Below, one piece after another: positions 33,101 through 45,029 of a stretch of 64,000 nucleotides of DNA. The position numbers and the translations under genes were made by a program. The notes beneath the pieces were generated by a model. That model did not search any database. It was not told the DNA's origin and saw only the letters and a list, made by a program, of their open reading frames with translations. This DNA comes from Cladochytrium replicatum (Eukaryota; Chytridiomycota; Chytridiomycetes; Cladochytriales; Cladochytriaceae). Location of the stretch: positions 1 to 64,000 of the forward strand of contig JAHLKD010000078.1 in assembly GCA_025526935.1 (NCBI GenBank). The letters are read 5' to 3'. Each line of letters opens with the position of its first letter. The stretch's first letter is position 1.

Positions 33101-36100
33101 CAACTGTGACCACAGTGACCATCCCAACAACAATATTGTCCACAATAGTGGTTGGAACTAGCACCATTACCGTCCCGACCCTCACTACAGTGACATTGAC
33201 AGTGACGCCGACTGGAACTGTGTCGACTAGCACTTTGATCCAGACAACGAGCTTCACACCGACTACCACCATCTTCATCACCATCACCGAGACACCGACT
33301 ACTAGTGTGATTACGACTACTAGTGTGATCAGTACGCTAACCTCCACGGCGACAACTACAACCGGTGTGACGACGACAGTTGTGGTGACAGTTACTCCGA
33401 CAGTGACGACGGTGACCATTCCGACCACCACTTTGTCTACGACCGTAATTGGCACCAGCACCATTACTGTTCCCACTCTGACGACAGTGACTTTGACGGT
33501 TACACCGACTGGCACGGTCTCAACTAGTACGTTGATCCAGACGACTAGCTTTACCCCGACGACCACCATCTTCATCACGATTACGTCGACACCAACTACC
33601 AGTGTCATCACTACTACTGACTTGACAAGCACTTTGACGTCGACAGCGACCACTACTGGGGTGACCACCACGGTTGTTGTGACTGTGACTCCGACTGTGA
33701 CGACGGTGACCATTCCGACGACCACGTTTTCAACGACGGTGATTGGCACCAGCACCATTACTGTTCCCACTCTGACGACAGTGACCCTGACGGTGACACC
33801 GACTGGCACGGTCTCAACTAGTACGTTGATCCAGACGACTAGCCTTACCCCGACGACCACCATCTTCATCACGATTACGTCGACACCAACTACCAGTGTC
33901 ATACCTACTACTGACTTGACAAGCACTTTGACGTCGACAGCGACCACGACTGGTGTGACCACCACGGTTGTTGTGACTGTGACTCCGACGGTGACGACGG
34001 TGACCATTCCGACGACCACGTTTTCAACGACGGTGATTGGCACCAGCACCATTACTGTTCCCACTCTGACGACAGTGACCCTGACGGTGACACCGACTGG
34101 CACGGTCTCAACTAGTACGTTGATCCAGACGACTAGCTTTACCCCGACAACCACGATCTTCATCACCATCACGTCGACCCCTACGTCGACCGTGACAACC
34201 TTGACGTCGACATTGACCACTCTGACGTCGACTGCATCTACGACAACCGGAGTGACAACAACAGTGGTGGTGACTGTGACACCTACGGTGACGACCGTGA
34301 CCATTCCCACAACCACTCTGTCCACCACAGTGATCGGGACCAGCACAGTTACGTTCCCCACACTGACGACGGTGACTCTGACAGTGACGCCAACTGGTAC
34401 AGTGTCGACCAGCACTTTGATCCAGACAACGAGCTTCACCCCGACAACCACGATCTTCATCACCATCACCGAGACACCGACTACTAGTGTGATTACGACT
34501 ACTAGTGTGATCAGTACGCTAACCTCCACGGCGACAACTACAACCGGTGTGACGACGACAGTTGTGGTGACAGTTACTCCGACAGTGACGACGGTGACCA
34601 TTCCGACCACCACTTTGTCTACGACCGTGATTGGCACCAGCACCATTACTATCCCCAGTCTGACGACAGTGACTCTGACGGTGACACCGACAGGTACGGT
34701 CTCAACTAGTACGTTGATCCAAACGACTAGCTTTACCCCGACGACCACCATCTTCATCACGATTACGTCGACACCAACTACCAGTGTCATCACTACTACT
34801 GACTTGACAAGCACTTTGACGTCGACAGCGACCACTACTGGGGTGACCACCACGGTTGTTGTGACTGTGACTCCGACTGTGACGACGGTGACCATTCCGA
34901 CGACCACGTTTTCAACGACGGTGATTGGCACCAGCACCATTACTGTTCCCACTCTGACGACAGTGACCCTGACGGTGACACCGACTGGCACGGTCTCAAC
35001 TAGTACATTGATCCAAACGACTAGCTTTACCCCGACGACCACCATCTTCATCACGATTACGTCGACACCAACTACCAGTGTCATCACTACTACTGACTTG
35101 ACAAGCACTTTGACGTCGACAGCGACAACGACTGGTGTGACCACCACAGTTGTTGTGACTGTGACTCCGACGGTGACGACTGTGACTATTCCGACGACCA
35201 CGTTTTCAACGACGGTGATTGGCACCAGCACCATTACTGTTCCCACTCTGACGACAGTGACCCTGACGGTGACACCGACTGGCACGGTCTCAACTAGTAC
35301 GTTGATCCAGACGACTAGCTTTACCCCGACAACCACGATCTTCATCACCATCACGTCGACCCCTACGTCGACCGTGACAACCTTGACGTCGACATTGACC
35401 ACTCTGACGTCGACTGCATCTACGACAACCGGAGTGACAACAACAGTGGTGGTGACTGTGACACCTACGGTGACGACCGTGACCATTCCCACAACCACGC
35501 TTTCCACCACAGTGATCGGGACCAGCACAGTTACGTTCCCCACACTGACGACGGTGACTCTGACAGTGACGCCAACTGGTACAGTGTCGACCAGCACTTT
35601 GATCCAGACAACGAGCTTCACCCCAACTACCACCGTCTTCATCACCATCACCGAGACTCCGACGTCGATGATCACTACTCTGACGTCCACGGCAACGACG
35701 TCAATTACCACGTTGACGACGTCAATAACTGGAGTGACAACGACGACGGTAGTGACTGTGACGCCGACCATCACGACGGTGACCATTCCGACAACCACTC
35801 TGTCCACTACAGTTGTTGGAACGAGCACGGTTACGATCCCAACTGTTACGACAATTACATTGGTGGTGACTCCAACCGGCACTGTGTCGACCAGCACGTT
35901 GATCCAAACGACCAGCTTCACGCCGACCACAACTATATTTGTCACAATCACGTCAACTCCCACTAGTATCTTGACCACCGGAGTGACGACAACAACTGTT
36001 GTAACAGTAACACCCACTGTGACCACCGTCACTATCCCGACAACCATCTTGTCAACAACTGTCGTTGGAACGAGTACGGTGACCATCCCAACTGTGACCA

Positions 36101-39100
36101 CGGTGACTCTGACGGTGACGCCGACTGGAACTGCTTCCACAAGCACGTTGATCCAGACAACGACGTTTATCCCGACAACCACTATTTTCATCACGATCAC
36201 CTCAACGCCGACGACAAGCGTGAGTACGTTGACCTCGACTGCAACCTCTACTGTTAGCACAATTGTGGTGACCATCACTCCGACGCCTACCACGACCATT
36301 ATTTCCAGCACCGTGACCACGATCATCCCGTCAACGACTGTGACAACAGTGACGCTGACCACTAGCACGGCGACGCTGACTGGCACAACCTCGATCGTAA
36401 CAGTGCCGACTGGTTCGACAACGACCATCTTCGTAACAGTGACACCGACGACCTCTGTTGTGGTGACAACTACGAGTTCAACGACGGTAGTGGGCACATC
36501 GACAGTGACGATTCCAGTTACTTCGACGACCACGAGCACCATCACTCCGACGATCACCGTGTCGACAGTGACGATTGTCACAACGCCGACAACGCCTGGC
36601 GGGCCAACCACAACGACCGTGATCATTAGCGTTACTCCGATAACGACCACGTTTGTCGAAACGAGCACCATCGTCGAGACCACAACTTCGACGATTCCGA
36701 TTGAGCAGACTACCAGCGTCATCACTGTTACGATTCCGACAAGCACATTGACAACTACCGTCCCGACCAGCTCGACAATTGTCGTCTCAACTGTAACGCT
36801 CACCCAGACGAGCTCAACAGTTGTCACAGTTCCCACGACTGTCACGATCACCCAGTCATCCTCAACTGTCGTTACTGTCCCGACCATCATCACAGTCACC
36901 CAGCCGGTGACCACGACAGTGGTTACTGTTCCGACAACTGTGACCTTGACGCAGACCGGCTCGACTGTGATTACATTCCCAACTACGATCACGGTCACTG
37001 AGTCTAGCACCACTTCGATTGTTACTGTGCCGACAACCGTTACCCTCACTCTGTCGACCTCCACCATTGTTACTGTGCCAACGACCATCACAGTGACCCA
37101 GACCAGCACGACCTCGGTAGTTACAGTCCCGACGACGGTTACACTCACTCAGTCCAGCGTAGTTACAGTCCCGACCACGGTTACACTCACTCAGTCCAGC
37201 TCGACTGTCGTGACAGTTCCGACCACAGTTACCCTCACCCAGTCGAGCTCGACCGTATCAACAGTCACATTCACCCAGTCGACTTCGACAATCGTCACAG
37301 TTCCGACAACGATCGTGACCACCCCGTTGACGACCTTTGTGACTTTGCCGGCGACGACTATCTTCGTGACCTCAAGCACGGTTACAGTCCCAGTGTCTAC
37401 AGTTACGATCCCGCCCAGGACTGTCATTGTAACAGTAACACAGACACAGGTGGTCACCGGTACCTCGACCGCAACTCTTCCATTCACGTCGACCAGGACT
37501 ACCACTTTCCCTGCGAGCACGACCATCGTCACGTTCACTGAGATCGTCTCCGGATCGAGCACTGTGACTGTCACCCCGACGCCGACGACACCCGTGGTTA
37601 CAGTCACCGTTACGGCGACGAACGTAATCCAAGGAAGCACCAGCACTGTTCTTCCACCGGGGACAACCACTTCAGCGACCTCGACATCGTCCATCGTGGT
37701 GATCACACAGACTGTAACGTTCACCCCAACGCCGACGATCCGAACAGTCGTGATTACTCAGACTGCTATTGTCTCTGGTAGCATCACCACGACCGTCACT
37801 CCAACCGTGACTGACACGACTAACCCGACAATCGTGACTTTGACGCAAGTGACGACTCTGACTGGAACTGACAGCACGATCAGCACCGTGACCTTGCCAC
37901 CCACTTCTACCACGGCCAGTGTCATCACCACAACCCTTCCTTCCACATTCAGGGTTGTTACGCTCACGATCACACGAGTGCAGACGATCACAAGGACTGC
38001 GACGATCCTTACGCAAACCAATACTGGAACTGCGACTCTGATCACTGCACCGGTTTCGCCCACGGTGGTGACTTCGACGTTTGTCAACACATTTATCAGC
38101 ACTTTGGTCCCCACGGGTTCAACTGCAGTGCTGACTGTCACCATTCCGCCGAACGTGATCACGCAGACCTTTACATTTACTGAGACCGCGAGTGCGAGCG
38201 GAACGAACTCCGTGGTGACGATCACCGACTTCCCCACTGCGACTTCGACCGTCACCACGGTGATCAGCACTATCCTTGAGACTCTGACAGGCGTGCCAAC
38301 AGTCGTAACAGTCACTCAGACTCAGACTCCGACGCCCACGCTTTCGACTGTGGTTAGCACGATCGTCAACACTGTCACTGAAACTGGCGCGCCGACATTG
38401 ATCACAGTGACCAACACCGACTCGAGTGTCGTGACTCTCTCCAGCACCGTTGTGAACACGATTCCCACAGTTGTGACCGTCTCTGGAACTCCGACTTTGA
38501 GCGTTGTCACGGTGACAAACACAGTTTTCAACACTGTGAGCGGCGTACCAACCAGCATCATTACTGTGCCCGGAACTCCTTCCCAGAGCGTTATCACAGT
38601 TGTGAGCACCATTGTCAACACGATCACACCAACAGCAACCCCCAGCGTCGTCACCATTTCTGGAGTCGGCTCATCGAGCGTTGTGACGGTGTTGAGCACC
38701 ATTGTGAACACGATCTCACCTACAGATACAGGGAGTATTGTGACTGTCACCGCACCGGCGTCGAGCGTGAGTAATGTGGTCAGCACTCAGCCGGTTATTG
38801 TCACGATCTCTGGAACACCCACGATCAGTATCGTCACTTTGACCAACACGATCGTCAACACAATCACACCTACCGCGACTCCGAGTGTGGTCACCGTCAC
38901 CAACGTGGGCAGCTCTAGCATCGTGACGACATTCAGCACTGTCGTCAACACAGTCCCCACTTCAGTCGTCACCGCACCATCGTCAACAGTCAACGTGGTC
39001 ACATTGACCAACACGGTCGTCAACACCCTGTTTCCTCCTACCGGTGCCCCGACAGTCGTCACGATCACGCAGTCCGGATCCTCGGTTTCTTCGAGCGTGA

Positions 39101-39951
39101 TTGTCTCCACAGTGACACTCCCCGCGACCCAAAGCACCGGAGCGTCGACCGTCGTGGTGACACAGTCATTGCCGCCCGTCTCGACCAACACAGCTGCTAC
39201 CAGCACGGTGATTTTCACGCCGACGCTCCCGACCGACGCTGTCTCGCCAACGGTCATCACTCAGACAGTCACCGGCCCAATCACGACCACCTCGCCGACT
39301 GGCACGCCCAGGATCAGTGTCGTCACTGTCACCTTTGTGAGCACTGTCTCGACCAACCTTGGCCCGACTGGAACACCCTTGACTATCACGCCCTCGCAGA
39401 CGCCTTCCATCGTGACGCTAACATTCGTCTCAACCTTCTCGTCCGTTATCACTCCGACCGGCGCCCCCGTCTCAACAGTGGTTACCCAGGTCGTTCCATC
39501 CGTGACCCTCATCACTTCCGTCGTGACACCAACAAACGGCGTGAGCACTTCAACCGGCGTTAACGTGGTCACGATCACAATCACTGGGACTGACGGCATC
39601 CTCACCACGGCTGCGGGAACCAGCGCTGGCGCAGGCGCAACGACCGTGTTGACATCGACGTTCTTCCAGACTCTCACGTTCTTCTCGACCTTTGGCGGCA
39701 CCCCGACGACCTCGATCGGTTCAACGACACAGACCATCGTGTCTACCCTTCCGCCAACAGTCACTACCATTCCGCCCACTCCCGTCGGCTCGATCGGTTC
39801 AACGACACAGACCATCGTGTCTACCCTTCCGCCAACAGTCACTACCATTCCGCCCACTCCCGTCGGCTCGCCCACAGTCTTCACTACGATCAACACGAGC
39901 CTGATCACGCTCACGTTCTTTGACAGCCCGACACCCACCGCTGTGCCGTGA
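30127..39951 (+). CDS. Giant secreted Thr/Val-repeat protein with two copies of a Cys-rich domain
   Basis: Exons 30127-30673, 30732-31109, 31164-31358 and 31418-39951 give 3,217 residues. A signal peptide (MLSAIRIATALWIAGVG..LAA) is followed by a Pro/Thr stretch, then two tandem copies of a ~115-residue domain. Copy 1 (about residues 136-251) and copy 2 (about 263-375) share the frame C..(I/V)..PG.LG...(D/T).(V/L)C.AFG(R/K), RAYIG/KAYIG, GC(L)/RCL, DC.ECLPV(L/V)C. Each has six or seven cysteines and one intron after AFG(R/K) at the same place. The remaining ~2,840 residues, in a single 8.5-kb exon, are about half Thr with Val, Ser, Pro and Ile alternating (TVTVTPT style), with almost no charged residues or Cys. 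Thirteen copies of TSTLIQTTSFTPTTTIFI-like units about 95-115 residues apart are visible. It ends TFFDSPTPTAVP with no hydrophobic tail, so neither GPI anchor nor membrane segment: a secreted, probably heavily O-glycosylated wall, matrix or adhesin-like protein. I do not recognise the Cys domain. Confidence 0.85.
33289..35652 (+). repeat. 1,182-bp tandem duplication inside the giant gene
   Basis: The block 33289-34470 is followed by a near-identical copy at 34471-35652: landmark sequences at 33289 and 34471, and at 34201 and 35383, are both exactly 1,182 bases apart. 1,182 is divisible by three (394 residues) and covers four of the basic ~98-residue units. Conservation at silent positions shows that this is a recent unequal crossover. 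Confidence 0.85.
39712..39867 (+). repeat. Perfect 78-bp tandem duplication near the 3' end of the giant gene
   Basis: TCGATCGGTTCAACGACACA and the following 58 bases occur at 39712-39789 and again, unchanged, at 39790-39867. The duplication encodes two copies of SIGSTTQTIVSTLPPTVTTI plus PPTPVG. The lack of any difference marks it as very recent. Confidence 0.95.
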
Positions 39952-40357
39952 GCTTTCCATTTGAAATCCATTTGTGAAATGGACAATTCAATTTGTAAAT
40001 TTCTTGTCTGATACTCCTTTTTTTGCCGGTCTCATGAGGACCGAGTTTTTGTGATATCTGTATGCTGCTGCAACCCATTTTGGTCTTGGAACTCCTTTTT
40101 TGCCAATCGTACATATCTGGATCTGACTTCGATTTTGCAACTTTCTGGAACTGATTTAGTGTTTAGAGTACCTGAGAAATAGACAAGAGTATGGAAGTGA
40201 TTCTCCCCCGCTCACCAACAATTGATTTTGGTTGACTTATCCAATATCTACCTGAGAGCGAGAAATACATTCAGAAGAACTCGAGATTTGCTATGATCAA
40301 ACAGACAGTGACCAAACGTCTAACAGACCCTTGTTTTGAGAAAGATTTGATCGTGTT
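39952..40357. other. Intergenic region between convergent genes
   Basis: The 3' flanks of the giant secreted protein (plus) and the NAA50-like gene (minus). T-rich, no gene seen. Confidence 0.45.
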
Positions 40358-41049
40358 TTATCTAGCGATCTCTTTCACATAAAAGTCCAAGCTCCCGTCT
40401 GCTTCCCACCCTTTCACGGTCACCCCAGGACTCGAATCGCGCTTTGCGTATCCCAGTCCACTCAACAGCTCCACCAACGCATTCCTCTCCTCCACGTCAC
40501 CGCTCGTGAGAGCGGGCACCGCAATATCCACTTCTACAGACTTCTTGTCGCCAGCTGCTTGTACGGCAATGCTCTCAAGGAGTGCTCTCGCTGGAGATCA
40601 CGGGTATCAGTAATCGAACACCTCAGAATTATTGTCCTCTCTAAACCTACCAACACCGTATCTTCTGTATGACTTGAGAACACCGAGACCGAGAATGCAC
40701 ACAGCGTATTTCACATCTTTTGGGCTTACTTCCGTCAGGGCCTTCCGTGTAGCAACGATCCCGCCGACACACACGTCGCTGAAGTAGCCTATCAAATCAA
40801 AGCATTTCAGATCGTTTTCTATTACAGCTCCTAACAAGCACAATCACCTAGTTTGGCGAGATCGTGAGCACTTGCGTCCGCAACAGCCTGAGTGTAGAAA
40901 GCAGAGGAGTGTTCTGTCACCCCGATATCTTCCGCATACTTCTGATACGAATCGACTACTGATTTTTCCAGGATAGTCTTCAGCTGGCGGGTGTTGTTGT
41001 GCGTCACGTCGTCGACTCTGACGAACGAAATGCGGGACGAGCCGTTCAT
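40358..41049 (-). CDS. NAA50: NAA50-like N-alpha-acetyltransferase (GNAT fold)
   Basis: Transfers acetyl from acetyl-CoA to protein N-termini; in other eukaryotes Naa50 associates with the NatA complex on ribosomes. Exons 41049-40848, 40788-40651 and 40590-40358 give 190 residues, close to the family length. Conserved blocks include VDDVTHNNTRQLKTILEKS (family: V(T/H)NxKQLKxLNxxxFPV), VVDSYQKYAEDI, LAKLGYFSDVCVGGIVATR, YAVCILGLGVLKSYRRYGVA (acetyl-CoA pyrophosphate loop R-R-x-G-x-A split by an intron) and the C-terminal strand/helix GYAKRD.. DFYVKEIAR. An insert of about 20 residues (GVTEHSSAFYTQAVADASAH) before LAKLG is not in human NAA50. The typical (F/S)PVxY substrate-site motif is VVDSY here, so substrate preference may differ. 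Confidence 0.75.
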
Positions 41050-41800
41050 TTCAAAAAGGGAGAAAAGGCGCAGTAGCGTAGGATGGCTAAAAATTCAAGC
41101 GGCCGTAGATCTCCGAAGCATTATGTCGCGCTAATCCTCCTCGAACTTTGAAAAGCCGTCCCCATGGCTGCTCGGTGAGAGATGCTTCATTACAGTCGTG
41201 AAATTGTTTCAGCGTTATTCACCATCATCGCAAGTCATCTGCTAAGAACATCAGCTCGAATACCAAAAACATAGTTGAATAAATCGTTGATAGTATTGAA
41301 GCGTTCATCCACAAATATTGAAAGAACCACAAGAAGCAACAGAATGTGTACGGTGATGATTGTGTGTCAAAAAAAAAGTCGCTCCTCACTCGAGCGGAGT
41401 AGAACTCACTTTGGTTTTGCGGCTCATATGAGGAGGAAGAAGAAATAAGGTCAGGAGCGAATAGAGGTAGATGAAAACACCAAACAGGATCATAGGGGAA
41501 GCAGCGAACACTAATACGGCTCCTAGAGAAATACTTGCAGACGCAGAGAGAGGATGATTAAAAAGGCGGAATAAAGCAACAAGGGGAGGAGAATTAGAGT
41601 AAATAATAAGAAAGATTATGTAGAGTAATAAGTAAAATCAAGTCTAAGAACAGTCGTGCAACTCCGAATTAGGTGTGTCGGTGGAGTGTCAAATCTATCG
41701 AGGAAATCAACGCAATAATAAAAATACGGATATCGGAGGAAGAAAGTCGCATAAGGCAAGAAATGTTTGTCTACTGCCGGCAAGGTAATCCCACAACTGT
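41050..41800. other. Intergenic region with a possible hydrophobic exon
   Basis: Mostly AT/GA-rich with no supported gene. On the minus strand, roughly 41620-41410, an open frame without ATG encodes a very hydrophobic stretch (SISLGAVLVFAASPMILFGV, FIYLYSLLTLFLLPPHMSRK) that ends at a GTGAGT donor-like site. It could be an exon of a small membrane protein, but I found no partner exon in phase. Confidence 0.3.
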
Positions 41801-42756
41801 TCAAACCATAGTGCGGAGTTTAGATTGTTGCACCGCCGCCGCCATCTGGGTCCTGCTTGGCGTTCCGCTAGAGGACCTCGGGCTCATCCACATCGCGTCC
41901 GCGTTGCTCACCGCCGACGCGCCGCCCTTGGCAACATACGCGTTCGGCGAGGACATCTCCATAGCCGCGAGACTCGACCTCCGCGACGCCAGCACAGGGC
42001 TCGAGAACGTCCTCGTCTTCGGCGGCAGCAGCGCAGGTGACCTTACCATCGCCGGCGGCGCGGGCAGCCTCGACGGCACCGAGACGGCCACGATGGCCCT
42101 GTGGAGCTTTTCCGCGTAGGCGTTGTACATCGGGGTCGGCACGAGCAAGTTGTACTCGAGCGACTGCAACAGCTCGCGTTCCATGACGTTCAGTTCACGG
42201 AGCGCCACGCCGGAGATGTCTGCCCAGCACACGTTCGGGAAGCGGTGGTCGTCCATGACCTTGTTGGCGAGCATCAGCGCGGTCGTGAAGAGCCTGTACT
42301 CGCTCCCGCGGCCGAGCTTTACGCCCTTGGATTTCTGCCACAGCTGGTCGAGGAACAGCATCGAGATCGCGACCATAGCGCCCTGGACCTGCGTGCGGCC
42401 CATTAGCTCGGCGGCGAAGGCGACAAAGGTCGCGTCGTGGTCGCCGTTGTTGAGCGAAGGCGGGGCCCAAGTGTTGGCAAGGAGGTGCGCGACGGCTTTG
42501 GCGAACGTCTGGGCGATCTTGGGGTGGATGTAGTTGTGGTGCGGGCAGTAGAGCGCACAGTGGACGGTGGCGGCGGGCTGGTTCTTGTTTTTGCACTTAG
42601 GGGGAGGGACACTGAAAAATGAACAAAGTTTAGATTCCGACATCAATGTTTTTCTTGATACTAAGCTACATACACAGCTTTTGGCTTGGTGTTGGAATCT
42701 TCAATGCGCTGACGCAAGGTCTCACGGGCTAGATCGGAGATCATGGAAGGTGCCAT
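41801..42756 (-). CDS. PHO80/PCL-type cyclin
   Basis: A cyclin of the fungal Pho80 group, partners of Pho85-like kinases in phosphate, glycogen and morphogenesis control. Exons 42756-42674 and 42611-41801 give 297 residues. The start MAPSMISDLARETLRQRIED was chosen over the longer frame (42873) because the latter adds no conserved sequence. The cyclin box reads YIHPKIAQTFAKAVAHLL, TFVAFAAELMGRTQVQGAMV, then the signature SEYRLFTTALMLANKVMDDH and WADISGVALRELNVMERELL and SLEYNLLV. This is the pattern of Pho80 cyclins, with the R..ALMLA.K..DD kinase-contact helix intact. A Cys/His-bearing insert (KCKNKN..HCALYCPHHN) precedes the box and is unusual. The C-terminal 80 residues are Ser/Ala/Pro-rich. 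Confidence 0.88.
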
Positions 42757-43160
42757 TTTTGTGTGGAATTTGGTATAAGTGCGGAGAGCACGGTCTAGAG
42801 ATTTTGAGAAGAAAAGAGTGCGCAAAGAGGTTTGGAATGGTAAGCTTGTGGACTCTATCATATTTATTGACATTTTTGCCTGGTGTTGACAGCTAAAGTT
42901 GAAACGCTGTCCCTGTCACTTTTGGAGACGCAGCGCGTCACAGCGCCACACGACACGACGCGTTTGGACAAATTTGGACATGGATGGATTTTGACACCCA
43001 CAGGACTTGTGAACACTGAAACGCTGTCTGGGTTTGGGTGGGAACTAGCGTTGGGAACAGGGAGAGTTTTGAAGTAGTTGAAAATTTGCGAATATCCCTA
43101 CATCGCACTCTGAGATGTGGTTTCAGTTTGGCATAAAGGATTCACCGTTTTTCAACAACT
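42757..43160. other. Intergenic region, no feature seen
   Basis: About 400 bases between the cyclin gene start and the SGNH hydrolase gene end. A phrase like GAAACGCTGTC occurs twice (42901, 43019). No gene. Confidence 0.4.
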
Positions 43161-43929
43161 TTATTCAAGTAGCTGCTGGAGAAAGGCACGCACCGTCCTT
43201 GCAACAATGTCTGCGGAACGTTCATTAAAGTGCGAGCCATCGCAAGTGCAGTAAAAGCCCCTGGCCTCTCCCAAGCTGTTCAGTGACCACCATCAAAGCG
43301 ACATCTTGTTGAGCATCATCACAGTGATCATACGGCCGGGCGACAGAATCCGTGTGATATCGTCCGAAACAACAGAGAAACTCAAAACGCGTCGTCCTTC
43401 TTCGACCACGCGGCCAGTGAATCGAAAGTGCGAATCATTGCGACTGAATGCTTTTGAGCTACGGATGTGATGATCTCGTTGTACAGTCGCACGTAATCGT
43501 TAAGTTTGCCGTCCACGTCTTCGCCGATCGGTTTGATGTCGCAAAGCGCAACCATGGATTCAGGGAACCGATCTTTCAAGAGAGTTACGACGGTTTCCAG
43601 GTCCTCTGTGAACACGTCTGGCGTAGCATCCGGCCGTCCGAGCCTGCCCCGTGAAATTTTTCGTAGCCTGGAGAGCCTTTGAGCTCTGGAAGTGACACAC
43701 TTAGATCGTTGCCACCGCACATGACTATGATAGCAACAGGCCGAATCGTCGCGGGGATGGCTGTGGGAGATTTGAGTTTCAGGATAAGACCTGGGAGTTG
43801 CAGGCCGTTGATGCCATAGTTGTGCAGACGGAAGGAATTTTCGAAAGCGGGTTGTAGTGCTTTGATCCAATTCACACCGAGAGTGCCGGCATCGAGGGAG
43901 CTGCCCAGAAAGAGAACGTCACTGGACAT
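43161..43929 (-). CDS. SGNH-fold esterase/lipase (GDSL-like hydrolase)
   Basis: Exons 43929-43701, 43617-43389 and 43275-43161 give 190 residues, a typical small cytosolic SGNH hydrolase. All catalytic blocks are present once the introns are removed: block I VLFLGSSLDAGTLG (nucleophile in the GSSL, equivalent of GDSL), block II glycine in NYGINGLQLPG, block III VMCGGNDLN (Asn), and block V CDGSHFNERSAD (the Asp..His of the triad). The C-terminal helix is IVARTVRAFLQQLLE. The first intron (83 bases, GTGTGT..CGCCAG) restores the frame between GGNDL and VFTEDLETVVTLL. The second donor (GTTTTG) is weak but fits phase and homology. The substrate is unknown: family members cleave acetyl or acyl esters. 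The gene start lies 47 bases from a WWK-repeat pseudogene on the same strand. Confidence 0.78.
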
Positions 43930-43976
43930 GTCCAGAGATTTGAGATACTTGATGGACCGGTGGGTGTTATAATCTG

Positions 43977-44959
43977 TCAGTCAGTCGAAAAGTAAGACTC
44001 CGTTTCTTCAATAACATCAATGCTCGTATCCACATCTACTCCCATCTCCGTTCTCCACCACTCAATCACTTCAAGATTCTTTCTTTTCCATGCCTTCCCA
44101 ACCGCAGCATCAACATTGCATTTGAGCACCAAACGACTCCCTTTCCACCAATTCAAGACATGAATATGACCTCTTCCACTTGCAAGCGTAATTGCCTCTT
44201 CTGTCCACTTCAACTCCAACCCGCTTGACTTCCACCAATCCAGCGCCGCCACGCTGCCCCAATGGCTCGCGCGATCCATCGCCGTCTCCGTATACTTCAA
44301 TTCCAGCGCCGAAGTCTTCCACCACTCAAGCGCTCTAACTTGCCCATTTGCGCTCGTATTGTCCATCGTGTGATTCTCCTACTTCAGCTCCAACTCACTC
44401 GTCTTCCACCACTCCAACGCCTCGACCCGGTCATTCAAGCTCGCGTCGTCAATCGCATCCTCCGTCCAGTACATCTCCAAACCACTGGCTCTCCACCAAT
44501 CAAGCACGGCAACGTGTCCCATCATGCTCGCCCGATCCATCGCATAGCACCAGTCAAACCGAAGACCCGAGGCGACCCACCAATCAAGCACGTGCACGTG
44601 TCCTCCTGGTCGCTTGGTCCAAAGGGAACCGCGGGACCCTAAGCTTGACTCCGCTGGATTTCCACCACTCCAAAACCGCAACGTGGCCGTTATGGTTGGC
44701 AATCAACTAGGTTGCGTCGTCGTCCCTGCGCTCGAAATGGGGGCTCTCGAGGAGGAGCTGCCGGAGATCGGGCCTGTTCAATGCGCTGGCGGTGGAGGTC
44801 GGTTACGAGGTGGACGAGGCAGACCTGGATGTTCCGGCGCTGCAAGTGCGCGGCGAGAAGAAATGCGGTCCTGGGTTGGTTTGCCCATGTACCCAGAGAA
44901 ACACGAATTTCGTCGACCAGCTTAATGGGAAGAGTGGTGCCATTGGCTGGTTTGGGCAA
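43977..44959 (-). pseudogene. Broken WWK-repeat protein gene (F-box-like N-terminus)
   Basis: This homologue of the intact gene at 54.3 kb is no longer open. The N-terminal F-box-like segment LPIKLVDEIRVSLGTWANQP aligns with LPSEIVDQILVYVGEWAGEP. Then comes a region where the coding sequence changes frame (LRQLLLES, NHNGHVAVLEWWKSSGVKL), then repeats such as HVHVLDWWVASGL, HVAVLDWWRASGLEMYWTED and RVEALEWWKTSELELK. An in-frame TAG at 44381-44379 falls exactly inside a repeat (ELELK, stop, ENHTMDNTSANGQV), after which the repeats go on in the same frame to 43977 (ALEWWKTSALELKYTETAMD, ALDWWKSSGLELKWTEEAIT). At least two frame changes and one stop break it. The C-terminal part alone (44366-43977) could still be translated as 129 residues. 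Confidence 0.78.
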
Positions 44960-45029
44960 GTGTCAGAATTTGTGGGACAGCCCACCCCGCAGAATTGGCC
45001 AAGACATATTACTATACCCCTGCCTTATG

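Noticed and set aside
32283-37148. A 1,621-codon open frame on the minus strand opposite the giant gene, Val-rich
   Set aside because: It is the mirror of the Thr/Val repeats: ACN and GTN codons have reverse complements that are again sense codons, so the opposite strand stays open automatically. It has no signal, domain or splice context.
43389-43929. Apparent frameshift inside the SGNH hydrolase
   Set aside because: An 83-base GTGTGT..CCAG intron joins GGNDLN to VFTEDLE in phase and keeps all catalytic blocks, so the gene looks intact.
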